A stretch of DNA of 64,000 bases from Rhabditoides inermis (Eukaryota; Nematoda; Chromadorea; Rhabditida; Rhabditidae): the NCBI GenBank assembly GCA_963966185.1, contig CAWZYM010000217.1:1152001-1216000 (forward strand). Direction: 5' to 3'. Below, piece after piece: positions 54,338 through 64,000 of this stretch. The position numbers and the translations under genes are program-made. Every line of letters begins with the position of its first letter. The first letter of the stretch is position 1. The notes under the pieces were generated by a model that saw only the letters and a program-made list of their open reading frames with translations, made no database searches and was not told the origin of the DNA.

Positions 54338-55010
54338 ATGTCGTCTTCTCCGGAAGACGTCGACCCGCGACGCCTCTTTGCATTGAAAGAGAGAGAGGGA
54401 GAGAGGTATTGTTTGAGGATCGCCGCCGTCTCTCGCAGGTGTCTCGCAGGGTGGGCGCTGTGTGTGCAGACTATGGGGACCGTCCGTTCCGCGGTCGCTC
54501 CCACCACCCGCTCCTCATCACCATACAGCGAGACGTGCGTTTTACAAGAGCTTGTCGGAAGAGCTTGTCGCAAACCTCTTATTAGTGTTTGTGATAAAGT
54601 TGTGGGCAGGCTCTTCGAAACACAGGGTTTTGGTCGTGTTTCGCAGAGTCTGACCGCTACTTGCAGTCGTGCTGGTGCAGTGTCAATGTTTATAAGTGGA
54701 GCACGCTTGTCGGCTATCGTGTCCACGTCTCTTTCGACGGCCACTCGCAGCTATTCACCCACTGCACCAGTGTCGAACCGTGGGAGAAACGTGAGCATTT
54801 AAGTATCACTCAAGTTGCGATCAGTCTCATCGAAACTTCCTCCGAAATCAGTCTCTCCGAAACGCGATGAAACAGTGTATTTCGAAAGCGTGCCCGCTAT
54901 GATCAAACTGACCGCACTTTTCATGAAACACTTATTTCCTTTCAGACACGCTGATGCACTGTATTCAACTGCTGGTGAAGAAGTATGGTTATTTTTGCGT
55001 CCGCTTTTAA
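54338..55010 (+). pseudogene. F-box family fragment A (repeat copy 1)
   Basis: DRRRLSQVSRRVGAVCADYG (54418-54477) matches the second half of the F-box in the gene at 41624. Later exons contain SDRYLQSCWC and VNVYKWSTLVGY (54649-54790), then HTLMHCIQLLVKKYGYF with a stop at 55008-55010, corresponding to the next two exons of that gene and ending early. The ATG at 54338 is out of frame with the F-box part, and the junction of the first two exons needs a nonstandard site. Probably a decayed gene, though a short product is not excluded. Confidence 0.5.
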
Positions 55011-55052
55011 ATACTTTGTGTATGAAGACATCATATTCATATCCAATAGCAG

Positions 55053-55344
55053 AGCATACCATCGAAGCATTGGCGCCATGGCCGCAAGGGCCGGAACCGC
55101 GGCAAGCGAGTGGCTGGCGGGTCGAGGCCGAGTGAAGTGAGGGCCGAAGTGGCCGGCACGTCCGTCTTCCCCTTCCACCTACTTCCCCAACCCGCGCTCT
55201 CGCACATCTTTCTCCGCCTCAACATCGAGGTATATTGATTGGCACCGTTCGGGCACTTAATCCTTCAGACGCGCCGCTCTCTGTCGCTGGTGTGTCGTGC
55301 CGTTCAGGGAGTATGTCGTGCCAACGCGAGGGCTCTGTCACACG
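55053..55344 (+). pseudogene. F-box family fragment B, fused to CAP-G sequence (copy 1/2 junction)
   Basis: A basic N-terminal stretch (KHWRHGRKGRNRGKRVAGG) leads to VFPFHLLPQPALSHIFLRLN, a canonical F-box first half ending at a GT donor at 55230. TTCAG at 55264-55268 opens TRRSLSLVCRAVQGVCRANA, the second half. About 20 codons later the sequence switches into CAP-G exon 28 in a different frame, destroying the F-box gene. No in-frame ATG is seen. Confidence 0.6.
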
Positions 55345-57280
55345 ATGGAGGAGGAGGCAGATGGAGTTCTGAGAGGAGAGAAGGAGCAGGAAGAGGAGAA
55401 AGAAGAAGGGGAGGAAGAGACGGCGAACGGAGAGCAAGTGGGTGTTTCGGTCAAGTTAATTGTCTCCTATTTATCAGTAAACATATAAACAAATAACAAC
55501 TGTCTGTCATAATGATATTGTTTCAGGACGATCCAGCTGTCGAGCTTCCAATCGGCCGCGTGTCTTATACGAAGGGTCGTGCGAGGGTCTCTGTGGCCGA
55601 TATGCTGACTGCACTGTCAGCTGCCATCGAGGCGGCCGGAGAAGAGAAGGTGAGGGATGGATGAATGGAAGGGTGTGAATAAGCTGACTGTGTTCCAGCG
55701 CGCTCGCCAAATGCTGTTGATGGGAGTGCTGCGGAGGCTGCGCCAGCGCCCAGAGGGTCAGTCAACATTCTAGTATCGTTCAGTGACAGCGTGAAAGGCG
55801 TTTGCAATAGCGTTTCGTAGCCATATCCCCATATCATAACCGTTTTTGAAGAAGTTTCATAGGTGTGTCGTCGTGTCGAGGAAACTGAACGCACCTGGCA
55901 CCTCTCATCTCCCTCCTCCCTCCTCCCTCCTCACCCTCTTCTATTTCAGGCGGCTGCTCCCGCCAACTCGTGCACTCTCTCCCTCTCATGCGAATCGACC
56001 TCCTATCTAACCGGTGCCCCTTCCTTCTCTGGACAGAGCGAGAGTGCGACCGCGTTGCTGAGGTATTGATCGGTTGATCGATTTATCGATCGATATTTAT
56101 TGGTTACAGGTGTTGTCGATGTGCGAACAGCATGCTCTCTCCAAAAGCGTCACACGGTTCGGTCGATCGATTGGGAGGCTTTTGAAGGAGAAGGAGGAGG
56201 GAGATGAACAGACAGAAGAGAAGAAACCAGCGAGGAAGGGACGAGTGAGTGGAAGATAATGATACAGTACTGCTGTTATATCACCTCTTTCAGAAAAAGA
56301 AGGCTGTTGTGTTGGGTGGTAAGGAAGCGACTCCTGTGAAGCGAGTGAAGAAGTCTCCAAAGAAGAAGCGAAAGTACCTCACCAGCAGCGACGAGAGCGG
56401 GGAGGAGCAGGAAGAAGACAGGGAGGAGAAGGATCAGCCGGAAAAGGGGGAGAGGAGGGGAGGGCGGGAGCTGCGTCCGAGACTTGCCAAGGGGGTCGCG
56501 AAGCAGGCGATGAAGAGCGGGCAAGATGCGCATCTGGACGAGTCGGATGATGAAATGGTGAGTGGGAATCTCGTCCTTTATTTTTTAATCTCCGTTTCTG
56601 ATTGATCATAATTTCAGCCGATCGTCATCAAGCAGGTGCGCCGAGTGCGTTTCAGCAGTGACGACGAGGAAAATAAGGAAGAAAAAAAGAAGGAGGATGG
56701 TGAGCGGGCGATATAGTGATAGGTGACCGGATGTATTGTTTGCAGGTGTGCACCCGAAGGAGGAGCCGGTGAGGAATGCGAAAGAGAAGGAGGAGGAACA
56801 GCAACAGAAGGAAGGAAAGCCACGGAGGACTGTCAAAGTGGGATGAAAGGGGAATGGGAAACTGTGCTCGGTAACCGGTGAGTGTTTCAGAGACGTCGCG
56901 CGATGTTGTTCAGCGATGAGAGTGACGAGTTCGAGGAGGTGGAAGTGGAGGAGGAGAAGGAGAAGGGAGACGCGAACATGGATGAGGAAGATGATGTGGT
57001 CATCATCGAAGACGTCGACACGCCGCCGCCTGCCGAGAAGAAGACGAAGAGGGTGGTGTGGAAAGGATTCGGTTAGTGATATTATATGAGCTTACGCTGG
57101 ATCATTGATTCAGGCTGGTCGAATGAGGTGAAGAAAGAAGTGGAGGAGGAGAGGGAGAAGCAGCCTAGTCAGAAGTCTGAGAGCGCTCGTTCTCTGTCGT
57201 CGTTGTCGTCTCTGGAAGGTCCGAGTTCCAAGGGATCCAGGAGCACCGGCTATGGAACCGATAGGGATCTCTTCGACTAG
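55345..57280 (+). pseudogene. Truncated CAP-G 3' end, copy 2
   Basis: Carries residues 1008-1442 of the condensin protein with all its introns. The first ATG of the copy (MEEEADGVLRGEK) is in the CAP-G frame, and an upstream ATG at 55297 is too, so a 435-451-residue tail protein could be made if transcribed. It lacks nearly all HEAT repeats. Confidence 0.88.
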
Positions 57281-57627
57281 GGAAACAATATCTCGACAGT
57301 CGAACATCATTTTCATGTGATTATGTTGAATTTTATATTTTGATATTCTGTGTTATAGTTGATCTCTGTGCTATTGTTTGCGAGTTTTGGTTTTTTTCTG
57401 TGAGTTGTTATGTTGAAATACGTTTTGTTATGTCGAAATTATCGAAATGAACATGTTCTAAACGTGGTGTTGTTTTGGGAGATGAGTCATGCTGAGTCAT
57501 ACTGATCTGATTACGAAATGCAATTTCACATTCCCTGACCTTGAACAGTTTAATTGTGTTAATTGAATATTTAGTGTTTTTTGACATATGTTTTTTTTCT
57601 GTTTTCAACTCCTGTACGTAATACAGG

Positions 57628-58300
57628 ATGTCGTCTTCTCCGGAAGACGTCGACCCGCGACGCCTCTTTGCATTGAAAGAGAGAGAGGGAGAGAGGTATT
57701 GTTTGAGGATCGCCGCCGTCTCTCGCAGGTGTCTCGCAGGGTGGGCGCTGTGTGTGCAGACTATGGGGACCGTCCGTTCCGCGGTCGCTCCCACCACCCG
57801 CTCCTCATCACCATACAGCGAGACGTGCGTTTTACAAGAGCTTGTCGGAAGAGCTTGTCGCAAACCTCTTATTAGTGTTTGTGATAAAGTTGTGGGCAGG
57901 CTCTTCGAAACACAGGGTTTTGGTCGTGTTTCGCAGAGTCTGACCGCTACTTGCAGTCGTGCTGGTGCAGTGTCAATGTTTATAAGTGGAGCACGCTTGT
58001 CGGCTATCGTGTCCACGTCTCTTTCGACGGCCACTCGCAGCTATTCACCCACTGCACCAGTGTCGAACCGTGGGAGAAACGTGAGCATTTAAGTATCACT
58101 CAAGTTGCGATCAGTCTCATCGAAACTTCCTCCGAAATCAGTCTCTCCGAAACGCGATGAAACAGTGTATTTCGAAAGCGTGCCCGCTATGATCAAACTG
58201 ACCGCACTTTTCATGAAACACTTATTTCCTTTCAGACACGCTGATGCACTGTATTCAACTGCTGGTGAAGAAGTATGGTTATTTTTGCGTCCGCTTTTAA
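57628..58300 (+). pseudogene. F-box family fragment A, copy 2
   Basis: Same content and early stop as the copy at 54338-55010. Confidence 0.5.
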
Positions 58301-58342
58301 ATACTTTGTGTATGAAGACATCATATTCATATCCAATAGCAG

Positions 58343-58634
58343 AGCATACCATCGAAGCATTGGCGCCATGGCCGCAAGGGCCGGAACCGCGGCAAGCGAG
58401 TGGCTGGCGGGTCGAGGCCGAGTGAAGTGAGGGCCGAAGTGGCCGGCACGTCCGTCTTCCCCTTCCACCTACTTCCCCAACCCGCGCTCTCGCACATCTT
58501 TCTCCGCCTCAACATCGAGGTATATTGATTGGCACCGTTCGGGCACTTAATCCTTCAGACGCGCCGCTCTCTGTCGCTGGTGTGTCGTGCCGTTCAGGGA
58601 GTATGTCGTGCCAACGCGAGGGCTCTGTCACACG
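58343..58634 (+). pseudogene. F-box family fragment B, copy 2
   Basis: Same F-box halves and the same out-of-frame fusion to CAP-G sequence as at 55053-55344. Confidence 0.6.
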
Positions 58635-60570
58635 ATGGAGGAGGAGGCAGATGGAGTTCTGAGAGGAGAGAAGGAGCAGGAAGAGGAGAAAGAAGAAGGG
58701 GAGGAAGAGACGGCGAACGGAGAGCAAGTGGGTGTTTCGGTCAAGTTAATTGTCTCCTATTTATCAGTAAACATATAAACAAATAACAACTGTCTGTCAT
58801 AATGATATTGTTTCAGGACGATCCAGCTGTCGAGCTTCCAATCGGCCGCGTGTCTTATACGAAGGGTCGTGCGAGGGTCTCTGTGGCCGATATGCTGACT
58901 GCACTGTCAGCTGCCATCGAGGCGGCCGGAGAAGAGAAGGTGAGGGATGGATGAATGGAAGGGTGTGAATAAGCTGACTGTGTTCCAGCGCGCTCGCCAA
59001 ATGCTGTTGATGGGAGTGCTGCGGAGGCTGCGCCAGCGCCCAGAGGGTCAGTCAACATTCTAGTATCGTTCAGTGACAGCGTGAAAGGCGTTTGCAATAG
59101 CGTTTCGTAGCCATATCCCCATATCATAACCGTTTTTGAAGAAGTTTCATAGGTGTGTCGTCGTGTCGAGGAAACTGAACGCACCTGGCACCTCTCATCT
59201 CCCTCCTCCCTCCTCCCTCCTCACCCTCTTCTATTTCAGGCGGCTGCTCCCGCCAACTCGTGCACTCTCTCCCTCTCATGCGAATCGACCTCCTATCTAA
59301 CCGGTGCCTCTTCCTTCTCTGGACAGAGCGAGAGTGCGACCGCGTTGCTGAGGTATTGATCGGTTGATCGATTTATCGATCGATATTTATTGGTTACAGG
59401 TGTTGTCGATGTGCGAACAGCATGCTCTCTCCAAAAGCGTCACACGGTTCGGTCGATCGATTGGGAGGCTTTTGAAGGAGAAGGAGGAGGGAGATGAACA
59501 GACAGAAGAGAAGAAACCAGCGAGGAAGGGACGAGTGAGTGGAAGATAATGATACAGTACTGCTGTTATATCACCTCTTTCAGAAAAAGAAGGCTGTTGT
59601 GTTGGGTGGTAAGGAAGCGACTCCTGTGAAGCGAGTGAAGAAGTCTCCAAAGAAGAAGCGAAAGTACCTCACCAGCAGCGACGAGAGCGGGGAGGAGCAG
59701 GAAGAAGACAGGGAGGAGAAGGATCAGCCGGAAAAGGGGGAGAGGAGGGGAGGGCGGGAGCTGCGTCCGAGACTTGCCAAGGGGGTCGCGAAGCAGGCGA
59801 TGAAGAGCGGGCAAGATGCGCATCTGGACGAGTCGGATGATGAAATGGTGAGTGGGAATCTCGTCCTTTATTTTTTAATCTCCGTTTCTGATTGATCATA
59901 ATTTCAGCCGATCGTCATCAAGCAGGTGCGCCGAGTGCGTTTCAGCAGTGACGACGAGGAAAATAAGGAAGAAAAAAAGAAGGAGGATGGTGAGCGGGCG
60001 ATATAGTGATAGGTGACCGGATGTATTGTTTGCAGGTGTGCACCCGAAGGAGGAGCCGGTGAGGAATGCGAAAGAGAAGGAGGAGGAACAGCAACAGAAG
60101 GAAGGAAAGCCACGGAGGACTGTCAAAGTGGGATGAAAGGGGAATGGGAAACTGTGCTCGGTAACCGGTGAGTGTTTCAGAGACGTCGCGCGATGTTGTT
60201 CAGCGATGAGAGTGACGAGTTCGAGGAGGTGGAAGTGGAGGAGGAGAAGGAGAAGGGAGACGCGAACATGGATGAGGAAGATGATGTGGTCATCATCGAA
60301 GACGTCGACACGCCGCCGCCTGCCGAGAAGAAGACGAAGAGGGTGGTGTGGAAAGGATTCGGTTAGTGATATTATATGAGCTTACGCTGGATCATTGATT
60401 CAGGCTGGTCGAATGAGGTGAAGAAAGAAGTGGAGGAGGAGAGGGAGAAGCAGCCTAGTCAGAAGTCTGAGAGCGCTCGTTCTCTGTCGTCGTTGTCGTC
60501 TCTGGAAGGTCCGAGTTCCAAGGGATCCAGGAGCACCGGCTATGGAACCGATAGGGATCTCTTCGACTAG
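58635..60570 (+). pseudogene. Truncated CAP-G 3' end, copy 3
   Basis: Same ten terminal exons as copy 2. Confidence 0.88.
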
Positions 60571-60917
60571 GGAAACAATATCTCGACAGTCGAACATCAT
60601 TTTCATGTGATTATGTTGAATTTTATATTTTGATATTCTGTGTTATAGTTGATCTCTGTGCTATTGTTTGCGAGTTTTGGTTTTTTTCTGTGAGTTGTTA
60701 TGTTGAAATACGTTTTGTTATGTCGAAATTATCGAAATGAACATGTTCTAAACGTGGTGTTGTTTTGGGAGATGAGTCATGCTGAGTCATACTGATCTGA
60801 TTACGAAATGCAATTTCACATTCCCTGACCTTGAACAGTTTAATTGTGTTAATTGAATATTTAGTGTTTTTTGACATATGTTTTTTTTCTGTTTTCAACT
60901 CCTGTACGTAATACAGG

Positions 60918-61590
60918 ATGTCGTCTTCTCCGGAAGACGTCGACCCGCGACGCCTCTTTGCATTGAAAGAGAGAGAGGGAGAGAGGTATTGTTTGAGGAT
61001 CGCCGCCGTCTCTCGCAGGTGTCTCGCAGGGTGGGCGCTGTGTGTGCAGACTATGGGGACCGTCCGTTCCGCGGTCGCTCCCACCACCCGCTCCTCATCA
61101 CCATACAGCGAGACGTGCGTTTTACAAGAGCTTGTCGGAAGAGCTTGTCGCAAACCTCTTATTAGTGTTTGTGATAAAGTTGTGGGCAGGCTCTTCGAAA
61201 CACAGGGTTTTGGTCGTGTTTCGCAGAGTCTGACCGCTACTTGCAGTCGTGCTGGTGCAGTGTCAATGTTTATAAGTGGAGCACGCTTGTCGGCTATCGT
61301 GTCCACGTCTCTTTCGACGGCCACTCGCAGCTATTCACCCACTGCACCAGTGTCGAACCGTGGGAGAAACGTGAGCATTTAAGTATCACTCAAGTTGCGA
61401 TCAGTCTCATCGAAACTTCCTCCGAAATCAGTCTCTCCGAAACGCGATGAAACAGTGTATTTCGAAAGCGTGCCCGCTATGATCAAACTGACCGCACTTT
61501 TCATGAAACACTTATTTCCTTTCAGACACGCTGATGCACTGTATTCAACTGCTGGTGAAGAAGTATGGTTATTTTTGCGTCCGCTTTTAA
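60918..61590 (+). pseudogene. F-box family fragment A, copy 3
   Basis: As copies 1 and 2. Confidence 0.5.
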
Positions 61591-61632
61591 ATACTTTGTG
61601 TATGAAGACATCATATTCATATCCAATAGCAG

Positions 61633-61924
61633 AGCATACCATCGAAGCATTGGCGCCATGGCCGCAAGGGCCGGAACCGCGGCAAGCGAGTGGCTGGCGG
61701 GTCGAGGCCGAGTGAAGTGAGGGCCGAAGTGGCCGGCACGTCCGTCTTCCCCTTCCACCTACTTCCCCAACCCGCGCTCTCGCACATCTTTCTCCGCCTC
61801 AACATCGAGGTATATTGATTGGCACCGTTCGGGCACTTAATCCTTCAGACGCGCCGCTCTCTGTCGCTGGTGTGTCGTGCCGTTCAGGGAGTATGTCGTG
61901 CCAACGCGAGGGCTCTGTCACACG
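61633..61924 (+). pseudogene. F-box family fragment B, copy 3
   Basis: As copies 1 and 2, fused to copy 4. Confidence 0.6.
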
Positions 61925-64000
61925 ATGGAGGAGGAGGCAGATGGAGTTCTGAGAGGAGAGAAGGAGCAGGAAGAGGAGAAAGAAGAAGGGGAGGAAGAGA
62001 CGGCGAACGGAGAGCAAGTGGGTGTTTCGGTCAAGTTAATTGTCTCCTATTTATCAGTAAACATATAAACAAATAACAACTGTCTGTCATAATGATATTG
62101 TTTCAGGACGATCCAGCTGTCGAGCTTCCAATCGGCCGCGTGTCTTATACGAAGGGTCGTGCGAGGGTCTCTGTGGCCGATATGCTGACTGCACTGTCAG
62201 CTGCCATCGAGGCGGCCGGAGAAGAGAAGGTGAGGGATGGATGAATGGAAGGGTGTGAATAAGCTGACTGTGTTCCAGCGCGCTCGCCAAATGCTGTTGA
62301 TGGGAGTGCTGCGGAGGCTGCGCCAGCGCCCAGAGGGTCAGTCAACATTCTAGTATCGTTCAGTGACAGCGTGAAAGGCGTTTGCAATAGCGTTTCGTAG
62401 CCATATCCCCATATCATAACCGTTTTTGAAGAAGTTTCATAGGTGTGTCGTCGTGTCGAGGAAACTGAACGCACCTGGCACCTCTCATCTCCCTCCTCCC
62501 TCCTCCCTCCTCACCCTCTTCTATTTCAGGCGGCTGCTCCCGCCAACTCGTGCACTCTCTCCCTCTCATGCGAATCGACCTCCTATCTAACCGGTGCCCC
62601 TTCCTTCTCTGGACAGAGCGAGAGTGCGACCGCGTTGCTGAGGTATTGATCGGTTGATCGATTTATCGATCGATATTTATTGGTTACAGGTGTTGTCGAT
62701 GTGCGAACAGCATGCTCTCTCCAAAAGCGTCACACGGTTCGGTCGATCGATTGGGAGGCTTTTGAAGGAGAAGGAGGAGGGAGATGAACAGACAGAAGAG
62801 AAGAAACCAGCGAGGAAGGGACGAGTGAGTGGAAGATAATGATACAGTACTGCTGTTATATCACCTCTTTCAGAAAAAGAAGGCTGTTGTGTTGGGTGGT
62901 AAGGAAGCGACTCCTGTGAAGCGAGTGAAGAAGTCTCCAAAGAAGAAGCGAAAGTACCTCACCAGCAGCGACGAGAGCGGGGAGGAGCAGGAAGAAGACA
63001 GGGAGGAGAAGGATCAGCCGGAAAAGGGGGAGAGGAGGGGAGGGCGGGAGCTGCGTCCGAGACTTGCCAAGGGGGTCGCGAAGCAGGCGATGAAGAGCGG
63101 GCAAGATGCGCATCTGGACGAGTCGGATGATGAAATGGTGAGTGGGAATCTCGTCCTTTATTTTTTAATCTCCGTTTCTGATTGATCATAATTTCAGCCG
63201 ATCGTCATCAAGCAGGTGCGCCGAGTGCGTTTCAGCAGTGACGACGAGGAAAATAAGGAAGAAAAAAAGAAGGAGGATGGTGAGCGGGCGATATAGTGAT
63301 AGGTGACCGGATGTATTGTTTGCAGGTGTGCACCCGAAGGAGGAGCCGGTGAGGAATGCGAAAGAGAAGGAGGAGGAACAGCAACAGAAGGAAGGAAAGC
63401 CACGGAGGACTGTCAAAGTGGGATGAAAGGGGAATGGGAAACTGTGCTCGGTAACCGGTGAGTGTTTCAGAGACGTCGCGCGATGTTGTTCAGCGATGAG
63501 AGTGACGAGTTCGAGGAGGTGGAAGTGGAGGAGGAGAAGGAGAAGGGAGACGCGAACATGGATGAGGAAGATGATGTGGTCATCATCGAAGACGTCGACA
63601 CGCCGCCGCCTGCCGAGAAGAAGACGAAGAGGGTGGTGTGGAAAGGATTCGGTCAGTGATATTATATGAGCTTACGCTGGATCATTGATTCAGGCTGGTC
63701 GAATGAGGTGAAGAAAGAAGTGGAGGAGGAGAGGGAGAAGCAGCCTAGTCAGAAGTCTGAGAGCGCTCGTTCTCTGTCGTCGTTGTCGTCTCTGGAAGGT
63801 CCGAGTTCCAAGGGATCCAGGAGCACCGGCTATGGAACCGATAGGGATCTCTTCGACTAGGGAAACAATATCTCGACAGTCGAACATCATTTTCATGTGA
63901 TTATGTTGAATTTTATATTTTGATATTCTGTGTTATAGTTGATCTCTGTGCTATTGTTTGCGAGTTTTGGTTTTTTTCTGTGAGTTGTTATGTTGAAATA
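61923..64000 (+). repeat. 3,290-bp amplified unit, copy 4 (cut by window end)
   Basis: Continues the tandem series; the window ends in the CAP-G 3' flank, so more copies may follow. A private T-to-C in an intron donor (GTTAGT to GTCAGT, about 63655) distinguishes it. Confidence 0.95.
61925..63860 (+). pseudogene. Truncated CAP-G 3' end, copy 4
   Basis: Same terminal exons as copies 2 and 3, complete to the stop codon. Confidence 0.88.

Larger units (their letters stand above)
52052..55342 (+). repeat. 3,291-bp amplified unit, copy 1 (CAP-G 3' end plus F-box fragments)
   Basis: Copy 1 is the original 3' end of the CAP-G gene from within exon 28, its 3' flank, an F-box-family fragment and the start of another. 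At 55343 the sequence jumps back to the equivalent of 52052. The repeat boundary shares CGATGGAGGAGGAG on both sides. Confidence 0.95.
55343..58632 (+). repeat. 3,290-bp amplified unit, copy 2
   Basis: Near-identical to copy 1. Differences shared with copies 3 and 4 include a Lys-to-Glu codon change in the SSDDKENKEE segment and one T fewer in a poly-T run. Confidence 0.95.
58633..61922 (+). repeat. 3,290-bp amplified unit, copy 3
   Basis: Near-identical to copy 2. A private C-to-T change at about 59308 makes a Pro-to-Leu difference in the CAP-G frame. Confidence 0.95.

Overview
The window is nuclear DNA from a nematode, most likely a rhabditid-type worm. Introns are mostly 40-60 nt with TTTCAG-like acceptors, and probable trans-splice acceptors sit just upstream of start codons. 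The core histones are close to those of Caenorhabditis elegans, and the histone stem-loop has C as its first loop base (CUUU). I cannot name the genus from sequence alone.

The first 36.8 kb is dominated by two tandem arrays of intronless core histone genes, all on the minus strand and transcribed in the order H2A, H3, H2B, H4, with no H1. Array 1 (1-18034) has four near-identical 4,119-bp units plus a fifth that breaks inside H2B. A spacer (18035-21300) follows, holding a MITE-like insertion, an unrecognised eight-exon gene (18797-20267, +) and a small two-exon gene (20891-21098, -). Array 2 (21314-36785) is the same unit without a 132-bp MITE found in every array 1 unit, and it is heavily rearranged. 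Unit 7 carries a composite insertion between H3 and H2A. Unit 8 has lost most of H4 and all of H2B and H3. Unit 9 has an 877-bp element 4 bp upstream of the H2B ATG. The 752 bp left of array 2 recur at its right end (36786-37537).

From 37.5 to 45.5 kb is a transposon-rich stretch: tRNA-like Pol III elements, several fold-back elements (one family is a near-palindrome of about 612 bp, tandemly duplicated inside an intron) and F-box family genes. One F-box gene looks intact (41624-43962, +) and one is a remnant (38826-39328).

From 45,710 to 53,989 (+) is a 37-exon gene for a condensin HEAT-repeat subunit of the CAP-G family (about 1,442 residues by my splice model). Its last ten exons (from part-way through exon 28), together with fragments of F-box genes, form a 3,290-bp unit repeated in direct tandem at least three more times up to the window end. 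The result is a run of truncated CAP-G 3' ends alternating with F-box fragments.

Functionally, the histone cluster would supply nucleosome core proteins in S phase and the CAP-G gene a chromosome condensation factor. Their proximity may be chance. The main biological interest is structural: recurrent tandem amplification, fold-back transposons, and a shared 3'-end signal layout on all the histone genes.
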